Source: Strongylocentrotus droebachiensis
Lineage: Eukaryota > Echinodermata > Echinoidea > Camarodonta > Strongylocentrotidae
Direction: 5' to 3'
DNA length: 64,000 bases
NCBI GenBank assembly: GCA_035222895.1
Contig: JAVYIG010007893.1
Span: 1-64,000 of the forward strand
A model generated the notes under the pieces. That model worked only from the letters and a program-made list of their open reading frames with translations. It searched no databases and was not told the origin of the DNA. Below are positions 21,521 through 34,100 of the stretch, in pieces; within the stretch, counting starts at the first letter, position 1, and every line of letters starts with the position of its first letter. Position numbers and translations under genes: made by a program.

Positions 21521-24500
21521 TATGTTGAATTGAAGTTAATACACATTCTTATATTCCCTTCCTTTTTAAACCCAGCCCTAGAAGTGCTTCATTGAATCTA
21601 ATCAGTAACTTATTTTTAGATACATGTACTGTATGTTAATGGTAATGACTACATATTTTTGGTTGTTTTTAGTTGTATATCTGCAAGCTTTGATATTTAT
21701 ATTTTTGTACTTCAGAATTAATGATTATATCATCTATCGGGTAATTTGTTATGTTATATGATGCTATGTTATATGATGTTTTAATCATAACGATGATTCC
21801 ACAATTGTTCCCGGTTGAGTACAAGGTTAGTATGAGGACATGTTGAGCTCTTTGAGTTTGAAAGTAGGATTTTAAGTATGATTATAATACTTGATCAGTC
21901 TAAAGTTTTATGGATGTAGGTTTGGTCAAGAATCAAGTGAAAATACACAATTTGCCTACTTTACCTGAAAACATTTATGGACTTTCAGTCATTATCTCAA
22001 CATTTACTTGAAATGATCACAGTTTCATTTACTTTTTTATTTTAGCCAGAAACTGTATGCATACATGCCATGTCATGTGAATGTACAGTATGTAATGTAA
22101 TGTAGACTTTTGATGTGCAATTTATAAATTATCTCTTGAATGAACATGTAAAATTTATATTTGTGTGTTATGGTAATCTGAATTTCGTTTAAGTTTTACA
22201 AGCTTTTTAAAAGCTCTTTGATTATATCTTATTGAACTTCAATGGACACGGTCATTTTTCTACCCCTATTTAATGTCATACTTTCTAACATTCAATATAC
22301 TAACTTTATTTTCATTTTTCATTTACATGCAGCTGAGAAAACATTGACTAGAAAAGGATAATGACATCACAAAGAACTTTGCCACAACAATAATCTCCCT
22401 GTATCTCATTGTCTTTTTTCATGGGGTAGATATACCAAAGGCCTAAAGATTATTAAACTTTTTCCAGTGCAGGATTAATCTGCACCAGTGTTTAAAGGGT
22501 TGTCATGGGGGTAATATCAACCCCCAGAAATACATTAGATTAGAAAAGCCCAAGTCAAACTTCAGAAAGTTGAAGATTCAACATTTTTCCTTGGATAGTG
22601 AGAATGATTGCAATCCATTGTTTTGTTTAAACAACCATTTTTATCACATTTTCAGAATAAAATTGCTGTTTGGGTATAATTAGGGGAAAAATAGCATATA
22701 TATTGTTTTGTACTTAATGTGTCACTAATTCAGTGAGAGTATTTTATTGCTAATAAATCTGAACGGATAATAGCTTACCGGTACACCATTGACTTTAATT
22801 TTTAAAGATCAATTTTAGTATCATGTAAATGACTTGTTTATTTCGATGTGCAATGTCCATGGTTAATTCAAATATTCTTTCAGGAAAGAGGCACCTCACT
22901 GCATGATAATGGAGCATCATAGTTTTGACTTATGAATTGTCTACAGGTGCTTTTTAAAAATAATTTGTATCAAATATTACTGATTTACAGCTTTTTAAAT
23001 TTACACTGAGATCCGAACAGGAACATATGCAATGTACTGTATATTCTTTGAACAGGTAATAGGCATTGTTCTGCAGCATTCTATGTCATAAAAAGTAGTT
23101 GTGAATATGTTTTTTATATTTCTGTGCATTTGCATTTTTTGTTGAAAAATAGATTATTTGTATATTAAAAGAATATAAAGAGAGATTATGTACATGTAAA
23201 TCATGGTTTTGTACTTCTTTTCTGTAGTTCAAAAGATACACGTAACTGGATGTATATAGTGGGACGACTCGATGCCCATCAAAGGACGATACGTCAGTAA
23301 TAATACATGTAGTCGTCATAGTCTGTTCCTACAGTCATATAAATAACCTCAAGCTATGCAAAATGTATATTTGTATTAAGTCAAGAGATGAGAGGGGGAG
23401 AACTGCAAAAAGCCAAGCTCTAATCTACGTGGAGGGAATTCTGTATACTCAACTACCTGGTATTTCTCAGAAATTATATACGTTTTCTTTCTGTTTTAGA
23501 CGATACATTTGTGGCATGACGTGTTTCGTTCTTGACATTTATAGAATGGCTCTCTACTTGTATTACTATGTCTCTCTATCTAATTGAATTTCAAAAGCAA
23601 AGAGTAGGCACACGTATATGCCTCGCCTAACCCAATACATTAATAACATGTACATGTATATTGTATAGCAAACAACATACTCAAGGGTATTCTCACCGAG
23701 GTCAGGCACTCTTGTATGAAATCTCCTCATAATTGAATTCTTGCCACACTATCAAAGGAAATATTAAAACTTAATCTTTCTGGGAATTTGATTGCAATTC
23801 GAACCCACTGGCTAAGAGTAACTGTGACGTATTTATCACGCAGCAGATGGGTTGTTTGGACCAAGAACATATATTAAAAAAAGAAAAATTATATAAAAAT
23901 AGACATAGACAAAAACTTGCTGGAAAAATAAGACGCATGGGTTGGGAGTGGTACACGAGGACACCAAGGATTTATATTAACTTGCTATGCTTACTGTAAA
24001 GCTGCTGTACATTTCAATCTAAAATCAGTGCACAGATGAGTACAGCATAACCTGAAAGTTTTTTTTTTAAACTCTGAGAATTTTTTACCTGTCATTGCTA
24101 GAACTCAAATTTACCATTAACCTTTTTGTGGAAAAAATGAGTGAGGTTGAAAATATGTATCAATTCTGAACTGCTTGAAACCATTACATGGAAAGTCACA
24201 TGTGAAATAAAAGATAAGTTGGCCTCTTTTATTTTTTTTGTGAGTATTCAATGAAATTATACAAAGTGCCATCAAATATCAATGCATGGAGATACTGAAG
24301 TAAGAAACGAAATATAGTGTGGCATAAATATCAAATGTATACCTTTCCATCTCGCATTATCTTTATAAAAAGATAATCTTAGTGAAAACACTTTATCCCC
24401 CCCCCCCCCCCCAGATGAAAAAGCTTCACTTTGAACATCACTTTCACTTTCAAAGAAATGTACTTTACAAAATATTACAATATTTAATGAAAGAGAATGA

Positions 24501-25560
24501 CACACCGTTTTTATTTTGTACAAAAGATCATATAAGAATCTATGTTTTATTACTTGGCTCTTTGGTGCATAAAATCTAGAAAACAATAAACAAATGGCAG
24601 ACTTTTCAAGTACAAATAGCCACTTACAAAAGATATCTACACAGCTTGTAACACTATTGCTGTGAAAACTGTTGGGAGAAAGAACTCCAAATATATGGAA
24701 CTATTTAACAAATACATCTCTTAATATATTCTATTAATATGGTTGAAGGTTTATCATTCCTCATAAACCATCAAATTCAAACAATTGGGCAATGAAAATG
24801 GAAGATATTCATTGTTGCTTGTTTGCAAAAAAAATTACAGAAGACCTTTTCTCATCATGTGAGAACTACCTCACAAATTATTCATACGTTGAACATCTTC
24901 ACTTGCAAATTTACAGAAATATGCATAGCTTATTTATAAATGTAGGGTGAAGCGCAAGAATAACTGCTCCAAGTCTACAAGCACATATAAGGCCTACATG
25001 TATAATATAAGTAACTTGTAGCAATTTTAACTAACCCCCTCTTCCACAAACAAATAAATATCAATGTGACACAATTAAAAACTTAACATTTTGAAGTGAA
25101 TGAGTTTGGTCAATACAACAATGCTTGATCAACTGTTCAAAAATCAATGACAGTCTTTCATCTTCCCCTAATATCACTTGAATGCTAACGTTAGAACCTA
25201 TCAGGCAAAATAAGTTACATGTGTGATTGTTTGGAAATGAATGCAGATGTTTACAAATATCTTTAGAAGGATTACACTTCTTTCTCTGGGTTGCCATGGG
25301 GACGGAGAAAATAGTGCACAAACTGTTGATTTAAATTCTTCAGAAGGCAATATGCATTTGGGCATTAGATTTGTACATGGTAGACACTCTACAATCATGC
25401 CTAGGATTTAACACGCAGTACAAATAATATAATCTTCAAATTAAAGAATCTGCAACATGTACACTCTTTATCATGATTACGTAAAATAATGGCCACACAA
25501 TGCCCACATATAAGTAGTTAATTACAATGATACTTGAGCATACACTTTATATGCTCTCTA
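21521..25560. other. Non-coding region between VAC14 and the convergent zinc-finger gene (part 1)
   Basis: AT-rich sequence without recognisable genes. Candidate poly(A) signals on the plus strand occur near 22657 and 24206. A C-run lies at about 24397-24412. It may include long 3' UTRs of either flanking gene. Confidence 0.35.
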
Positions 25561-25562
25561 TA

Positions 25563-26558
25563 CCGTGTGTCTCAAAAAAAACGTAACACTTTTGAAATGG
25601 TTGCCAAATTGAGCATATATAATTTTATGAAAAAATGTCTATATGTATGGAAAGCTAAAGGACCAACCTTTCATATGATATGAAAAAATTAAAAAAAAAT
25701 CATGCTTCGATGGACAGTGTTCACTTAAGTTAGAGGTATGAAAATGGGCCTGCGCAGGATTTTTCCTTCCAATTTTGGACAGGTAAATTACTTGTAACTT
25801 ACAAAATAAGGTCGATATGAGATATTCATGATCGATGGATCAAAAGGATATTTTGAATCAAAAGGATATTTTGAATACCTCGAATTCTGGTATTTTCAAT
25901 GCATAATGAATGATGTACTTAGCTATTACATGTTTGGGTCATTCATAAAACCTGAATAAAATGTGATTGATGATCCACCAAACTTACGGAAGAAAACTGA
26001 TAAAGAAAAGGCAAGGGGTAGGTGATGGGATGGGAAAAGGTTGTGGGGGGGAGGAGAGTGGGTTGCATAATGTCAATTATGATTTTGAATACGGTATTTC
26101 AATTTAACATTTTCCCATTCTTCCTTCATCCTGTTCACATCTACCAGATCAATGATACAATAAGATGGGAGTGGAAGTTGGTGTGTGTGTGTGTGTGTGT
26201 GTGTGGCAGGGGTGGTGTTTGGGGATTGATAAATGACAGAGAGAAAGGACTGGTATTCAAAACATCCTTTTAACTCTTAATCCATCGATCATGAATATCT
26301 CATATCAAACTTATTTTGTATGCTAAAAGTAACTTACCTGTCCAAAATTGGAAGGGAAAATCCTGCGCAGGCCCATTTTCATACCTCTAACTTAAGTGAA
26401 CACTGTTCATCGAAGCATGATTTTTTTTTCAATTTTTTCATATCATATGAAAGGTTGGTCCTTTAGCTTTCCATACATATCAACATTTTTTCATAAAATT
26501 ATATATGCTCAATTTGGCAACCATTTCAAAAGTGTTACGTTTTTTTTGAGACACACGG
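25563..26558. mobile_element. 996-bp inverted-repeat element with TA duplication (Tc1/mariner-like MITE)
   Basis: Termini ACCGTGTGTCTCAAAA and its reverse complement are flanked by TA on both sides (25561-25562, 26559-26560). The arms are long, about 277 bases each (25563-25839 and 26281-26558), and highly similar. The ~440-bp centre is unrelated, with a (TG)n run at about 26181-26204 and no transposase frame. Confidence 0.8.
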
Positions 26559-28944
26559 TATAGGTGTTATGTTCAAAAGCATACTTTAACTTTTTGATAT
26601 TTTACCTTCTGAATACTTATATGTCACACACATTACCTGTCGCCCCTTTCCAAAGAAATGTGAATATTAAGGATTAATTCCATATTTCATCAGGCTTTCA
26701 CAGGGCCTCTGAGACCAGGCCCTTTTTTCACAAAAACATTTCTCACGTCAACTATCAACAATTCTTACCGGTACATAAAATGTTCTCACAGCAAATTAAA
26801 TGCAACAATTTCAATTGCTTCTATCAATTATTGTCAATTTGTTATTGATCTAAAAAAAAAAGTTTTATGAAACAGGGCCCTGATGAAAACCTGTGCATCA
26901 TTTTGCTGAAATTCAAAGAAAATAATCAATGCAATTTACAGTAAGATTTAAACAAGGGAAAACATTTGCAAACAGCAAAAACGTTTCTGTTAAAATAAAA
27001 AAATAAAAAACTACAACAGTAAACTCATAGTGATGCCTTTTAAATGTCAGGGATAGAATGATGCTTTTGAAAAATAATTTTAAACCACATAAATCTATTA
27101 CATGTAATCATATTCATACCAATGTTCAAATTAATAACTTTCTCTTTAAACTCTCAAAAATTGGGCGGTGAAAATATGCACAAAAAATAATGGTATATGA
27201 AACATTCATTCATAAAACCAAACACAAACACATCAATCCAAATTTCATCATGAATTGTAACTATTAGGCCTAATTTGTATGATAATTATACAGGTAATGT
27301 AATTATTGATTTATTGGGTGTTTTAATACTAAAGGCACTACCGGTATTTAAAGGACAATTAATAGAAGAAAAAAAGAGAAACAGATTGATGAACATGAAA
27401 TGACGCAAAGAGAGAATTTGTAATATGTAATCTGTTTTCTTATAACTTAGTGGCCCCTATTTAAAGTTGGAACCAGTATGAATAATGATTTTAGGAAAAA
27501 AAATACATTTGAAAAATCTGTCATGATGGGTGATGTCATACCTGAACTATCAAACAATGTCCTACTCAAAATACCTTTCTCAATTTTCACAATGATATGT
27601 AATATTATAAAATATATGATCAGAAAGGGTAAAGTAGGTACACAACAACATCATGACTAATTTGCTAATTGAGGAAATTTCAATATGATAGCGATTTCCT
27701 TTAAACATGATATAGAATTAAAAAAAACAATTATTATTCATTATTTTCTATGACTAATTGCTAAAGATATAATAGAAAGCTATTTGTTAGCAGGAGGAAT
27801 AATTTGGGCTCCATACATGTCAGATAGTATGTTCCCTCTCCACCAAATCAAATATTGATAATGATAATATTTGCTTGAAAATATCATTAAATACCAAAAT
27901 ATTTGTGGGCCTGTAAATTTTATGTAAACATGTATAAATGCAATACAATTTAAACCCAAACTTGAAAATGTGCATAAGGAATATTCAGAATGTGTCAATT
28001 ATGTCATTGCTCATAATTAAAAATAAAAATAAAAATATTCCTGCTGGTCCCATCGGCCATCATTTATATCAATATAATTCTGTCCAAACTGATGTTCTCA
28101 TTACAAATCTAAATTGAACGAGCCATTAAAATGCAAATCATAAGAAATGTACACATACGTATAGCAAATGTATGAAATATTGGAAAATATGTTCAACAAA
28201 ATCAAAACAAAATATCCCATAATCACATCCTCTCTACATATGAACACATATTTACAGATGCAGAGAAAGGCAGAGCCTATACAGAAAAACGGTCATTGAT
28301 ACAATGAAAAATTGGGGGAATTGAAAACTTTCAAAATAATATTGATAGAGATAACTCATGAGCCATAACATTAGCAAAAAAATATTTCTTTAGGGGCATA
28401 AACTTAGTGTTATCCAAATCACATTCATGTTTCATGATGAAGACTAATTTGATATTTGTCATACTTGGGAGAAACTGACACCTCATTCATTCATTCATAA
28501 GGATGATATTAAACTCGATGCATTTTGGAGCATTCCAGAGTCCAAAAGTTTGAGGGAGGACATTTTGAAAAAATAATAATTTCCAGCATTTGAAATGTGA
28601 TGAGGTTGTACATTGACTCTTGTTAAAAGTGACCGGCAAAAATTATATATCATACACGGAATTCACACTTTGCATCAGTGAACAAGACGATGAAGGATGA
28701 TAGAATTTGATTGGTTACATGGTTGACAACTTAACATCATTGGATAGAAGTGACCTCAAGAAAGTATTAATGAATAAGACAATTTTTGTAATGCTCAGTA
28801 ATAAGCATACTGATATAATGAGTACACATATGATTAAAATCTTCCTTTTACATGGGTTATACGTGTACATGGAAGTCATTCTTTTTTGGGCGATTCCATG
28901 CAAGTGTCCCACATGACTTGTGTCTTTTTCCGACATATTTCATT
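26559..28944. other. Non-coding region (part 2)
   Basis: AT-rich DNA with no recognisable coding or repeat structure. It could belong to the long 3' region of the minus-strand gene at 31173-35915. Confidence 0.3.
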
Positions 28945-29037
28945 TGAAAATGAAGAATCTCTTGGTTTGACCATTGAATAATGGTGCTTTCTGGTACAGC
29001 TACCATTAGTCATAATATACCAAGAGATTTTCATTCA
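28945..29037. ncRNA. Candidate miRNA-like hairpin
   Basis: A 93-base imperfect palindrome. AATGAAGAATCTCTTGGT pairs with ACCAAGAGATTTTCATT, and AATGGT/ACCATT close a short terminal loop after a mismatched middle. The size and shape fit an animal pre-miRNA, but a small MITE relic is equally possible. No known seed is recognised. Confidence 0.25.
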
Positions 29038-29728
29038 AGGATGAACTATATGGATAAATGTCATATGCTGTGTACAGGATACATTGCAAGGAGTCGCCCT
29101 TCTGCGAGTTAGATTGTATTGCTCACGAACACATTATCTCATAGCTTAGCAACATTAACTTTTTTTCTTAATCAAATACCCAGTACTGGTAATAGAACTG
29201 CAGAGAAAAGAAATTTAAAAAAAGAAAAGAAATTAAAAAAAAAAAAAAAACTTGAAACAAATGGGGTAACAATTCCATGACTGCACAGTTTTGACAATGA
29301 TTAATATATGTTTAGTACTGTACATCAAAGTACTAAATGAGAATAAGTAATATAATTCTTCAAGTTCATTTGTGCCTTTGTAACTGGAGTCTCGAGGAGT
29401 TATATGTGAGATTAGGAAAACCTATCCATAAAAGTCCTTTTACATACTAACATTTTACAAGTACATGAAGACATTTCTATTGTAAATTTTGGAGATACCG
29501 TATCCCTTTTGTAAGCCAAAGATATAAAGTTGTATAAGTTGTATTAAGAAATTATTACTCAAGAAGTCTTTCAGAACACAGAGAATGAAAACATAATTTT
29601 ACATGGAATTATATGAGTGAGAATCACATGACATTGATTGAATTACCTCTTATGACAAAATAAAGAAAAAAAGTGTTTCATATTATCGATAAAAAAGAGA
29701 ATTCTATTTGTACCAATATACCAACCCT

Positions 29729-30723
29729 AACAGGGCTGGTATTCAATTAAATCTATAAGTCAGAAACAGTATTATTTTACTCAGTTTTCAGCTTAGATAA
29801 AGTACTGAATTAGACAACTTTGGTATTAGTTGATGCTTCTGGCCAAGCATTTTACCTTAAATTTAAAGGGAAAGTCCACCCCAGGATTTTTTTTAGCTGA
29901 CGATATAGACCTAATAATACCATGAAGAATGATACAAGTCTCATTAAAATCCATGATCACATAACGAAGATATATCGACTTTTTTATCGAAAATCAGCCG
30001 CCCCCCAAATGCAAATGCGTTACATGGGCAAAAAACGATCGCCAAAAAATAACCGATAGTATCGAAATTGTGACGTATGTTGCGAGCTGCCTTCTTATTT
30101 CGCAGACATTCACTTTCGCTCGCGGTACACTGTTATCGCACTGACACGACGAATCATGAATGAAAGTGAAAGCGAAAGTGAATGTCTCCGAAATAAGAAG
30201 GCAGCTCGCAACATACGTCACAATCGTTTCATGCCCATGTAACGCATTTGCATTTGGGGGGCGGCTGATTTTCGATAAAAAAGTCGATATATCTTCGTTA
30301 TGTGATCATGGATTTTAATGAGACTTGTATCATTCTTCATGGTATTATTAAGTCTATATCGTCAGCTAAAGAAAATCCTGGGGTGGACTATCCCTTTAAG
30401 ACAGCTCCCTAACAGACTTGAGCCAGTTGTTTTTGAAGCATTGATTGGCAGGGTTATGATTTTCATACGCAGTCATCATACACTGTGCAATCTTATATTA
30501 GCATGCATTAAATGCGACACGTAAATTACTCATTACTTTTGATCGACCGTGTGATGTCACAATACTTATCATCAGTAAGTATTTTGCCGTGAAGTTGGCT
30601 TGCGAAAGTTAATTGTCTAAATGTGATCTGAATACGAGTTAAAACATTTTACTGAGCTAAGCCAAATGCTAAGTAAAGTTTATACTTAAACAAAGTAATG
30701 AATTGAATACTGGCCTGGCTACC
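29729..30723. mobile_element. Outer inverted-repeat element interrupted by a nested MITE
   Basis: The end CAGGGCTGGTATTCAATT on the left is answered by AATTGAATACTGGCCTGG on the right. Adjacent sequences (ACTCAGTTTTCAGCTTAG versus CTGAGCTAAGCC) also resemble complements. The 529-bp TTAA element lies inside. Edges are approximate and no clear target duplication was found. Confidence 0.4.
29867..30395. mobile_element. 529-bp TTAA-flanked MITE with long inverted arms
   Basis: The left end AGGGAAAGTCCACCCCAGG and right end CCTGGGGTGGACTATCCCT are flanked by TTAA (29863-29866 and 30396-30399). Both arms extend about 220 bases, including CATTTGCATTTGGGGGGCGG and its complement, around a short centre. 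TTAA duplications and an AGGG terminus fit Kolobok- or piggyBac-type elements. No protein is encoded. Confidence 0.8.
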
Positions 30724-31172
30724 ATTATAAGTACGGTAGGTAGCTAATTTAGAATGAATTCCATACCAAGTCTACCATCCACATAATTGTGTTTCCAATC
30801 ACGTTTTTGGACTAATTTTTAGCATACAAGTTCAAAAGGTAAATAGTATTAAATCGAAAACCTATTCAGGATGGAGTTCAAGCAGCACAAAATCAACATC
30901 TGACTTGCAGCAGCAACAAGATACGTTTTTTATTGAATATATTTTCTTTGAAGAGTTGTGCATGTTTTGGTGTGGATTGAAATCTGATCTACTGTGGGGT
31001 CCAGGAGTTTTTAGTAGTTGCATGTCTGACCATGAAGGAGGGGTCAAACTTACCCTCCCAACAGCATAGCCTGAATAGTGTTAACTCACACTACTACAAG
31101 TCAATATATCAATACAGACTTTCCACAAAGCTTTTATCGATAACAAATAAAGCATGAGTTTTTTTAAAGTTC
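30724..31172 (-). other. 3' flank/3' UTR of the minus-strand zinc-finger gene
   Basis: No coding sequence. The minus strand immediately after the stop is AT-rich and probably forms the proximal 3' UTR. A precise poly(A) site cannot be assigned. Confidence 0.35.
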
Positions 31173-34100
31173 TTAATGATTTACAGACCGAAATGGATCA
31201 TCTTTATCCATATGCTCCTGTTTATAATGCTGGTTAACACTACATCGAGAGCTACTCTGGAAACTACAGAGCTGGCATTTGAGAGGTTCATTTTCTTTCT
31301 TTTGATGTCTTTTCATCTTACGCGGCTCAGCCGTGTGGTAGTCACAATGCCAGCAGCAGAGGACAGTCCTACCTGACTCTCGAAGTACCTGACGACTGCA
31401 GTGTAACACCGTGTCTCCACACTTCACAACAAGGTCAACGGCAACTTGTGGAGAGGGTGTTGATGGAGCTGTCGCAGGTGTTGCTGGCTGGGCATTTGTG
31501 GAATCTGGGCTGAGCAACTCCAGAGGTAGGTACTTATCACTTGTATTTCCAAGAATAGCTCTGCTTGTTACAACGGAGGATGTTGTCGGTGTCAGAATTG
31601 TTGATACTGTAGTGACTGTTGCTGTTGCTGCACCTGTTCCTGGTGATGTTGTAGTTGTTGTATGCCTGCTTGGCAGTGGTTGTGGAGGTAATCTTGGCAT
31701 GGATTGTGGTGGGGTTGATATAGTTGAAGCCATCAAGGATGGAGTATTGTAGGGTACACTGGATACAGAATGTGGAGGGGGATATGGTGAAAGGGATGAA
31801 AAGCTGCTCATGGGTCTAGGAGGGAATGTATGGTCACATGGCAATGATCTTTGATATCCATGTGAGCTAGCCAAAGCCATGCTGTGTCTTCTAGCACTTC
31901 GCTCAAGGAGTCTCTTCAGATTCTGCTCAAAGATAGAGTTCTGCTCTCTGTTGGCTTCAATGCTGCTGTGCTGCAAGGAGGGTACCGGTGGCGGTACCTG
32001 AGCTGATTGTGAGCTCACTGGATTTGCCACACCAGTTGAACTCTGCCCAAGGTGTGGCATTCGCAGCGGCATAGGGGATATTGCGCTATCATAATGGGGT
32101 GCAGGGTGACTGATGCTATTTCTGGCAAAGCTGTCTTGATGGTCAGAAGATGAAAAGCTGCGATGCAAAGGAGAAGAATGGAAGTTGGTGTTGACTCCTG
32201 GAGACAGACTATGAATGGAAGATGGGTATCTAGGGCTGTACAGAACACTGTCATGAACATGGAGTTGGCCACATGAATGGGGTGAAAGCAAGGGAAGATC
32301 TGTGCTTGGTGCAGGACTAGGTGACATATAGAGAGGTCTGTGGAGAGTACTGAAATGCGAAGGTAAGTACATCCGATGCCGATCATGCATAACAGGAGTG
32401 AAAGTATGATGCATGGCTGATGGTGATGAAGACATGACCTGAGATGGCTGCACATTCTGTTCTGAAACGCTAGTTGTAGGGAAGCTCCCTGGAAGCGGTA
32501 CACTATGGATACCTCCCATGGGAATACCCCGAGGAGGTGTTGAGTTTCCAAACATGATTGGAGGAACAAGTGGATATGGCATCCTTGGACCCGACTCTGT
32601 GCTGGGGACATTGAAACTTGCAGAAGAGGCAGGATGAGGAATAGGCTGCCTCTGACTGTTGCCTGGAAATATGGGAGCTTGGACTGAACCTGGTAACTGC
32701 ATGCGATTTGAAGAGCTCCCTCTAGTGTCTGACATACTTGCATGATTTCCAGACAGATTACCAGGTGGTGGCAGAGGTTCAACCATACTTGGTCTTGTCT
32801 GCAGGTTGCTCTGTAGGGGAACAGACTGTACTGAGGTAGATGTCATCACAGTTGTTGGGCTGCCATGTCTTGCCTGGGCCCCTGTTGGATCAGGGCAACT
32901 TGCACGATGAGCAACAGAGACCGGTTGTTGATGTCGACTCCCACCACCAGGAATAGGATTACTCTGGCTGACAGGGACATTTCCAGACCAAGAAGGCTGC
33001 CATGCCTTACTCATTGAAGCACCTGTCACAGAAGATGTTGTCGCTGTCATTCCTGTTGAAACAGAGGCTGATCGTGTTGTAACTGGTGCTGTAACTGGTG
33101 CCTGGCTTCTGCTTGCATTATAGAAGTTTCCACTACTGAAACCAGAAGACCCTGGTTGGCTATTGGTAACACCAGGCATCAGGGAAGGATGAGACCTATT
33201 ACCCATATGAGATGACGACTGAGCAGAGTTGTGCATTTGACTTTGCTGTGTTTCATCTTGTCTGTTGCCTACAATTGTTTTGTTTGGAGTTTTCTCATTT
33301 GAATTTGGACCAATAGGATATGAAGCCTGTTTAGTTTGGCTCTGTAACCCAGCTGGATAGCCACTGGTGACATTTCCTGCCAAAAGGGGATTTGGCATCT
33401 GTTGGCTGTTTGGCATAGCATTCCTATTTCTGTTTGAAGGTGCATAGTTCATATTAGTTCTATCTGAGTTATCATAAAAACTTGGCCTTGGTGCAAGGGT
33501 CTGGTTTGTATTTACATTCGGCATGCTGAAATTATTGGACATGGATGCTTGTTGCCTTTGATGTGCAGCAGTACTCTGAGAACCAGCAGAATACGCCAAT
33601 GATGTTTGATTTGCAGTCTGTGGATTCGCCACACAAGTTTGTGTAGCAGTAACATGCTCTTTTGACATGGGACCAGAAGAGGTTACAGCTGAACAAGTTC
33701 TACTTTGCAACCCTTCCATATGCATACTCCTTTGCTGGCCAACAGAAGACGCAGCAAAATTAACCATCCCATTTGGCCGACTACTTGGGGTTGTTGGTTC
33801 TGAATAGCGATTCTGTATTGGAGATAAGTCAGCATTAGGTAATCTTCTCACATTACTGTTACTTGATGTACTCCATTGGTGTGTTGGTTGGGATGAAGAT
33901 GAAGCCGTTGACAGGAATTGATGACCTTGACTGGATCCTTGGGCATTGCTATGAGTGTTTACTTGGTCAGAAGACCTGCGCATTTGCCCCGGTGGAACAT
34001 CAAAACTTTGAGATCCAGATTGGGATGAATTAGAAACATTTTCTGACGTTTGAGACGATACAGATGTACTGGTTGCTGTGCTAGTTGTCAAAGGAACACT

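Noticed and set aside
31411-31752. Val/Gly-rich ORF on the plus strand
   Set aside because: Antisense shadow of the 1580-aa zinc-finger frame.
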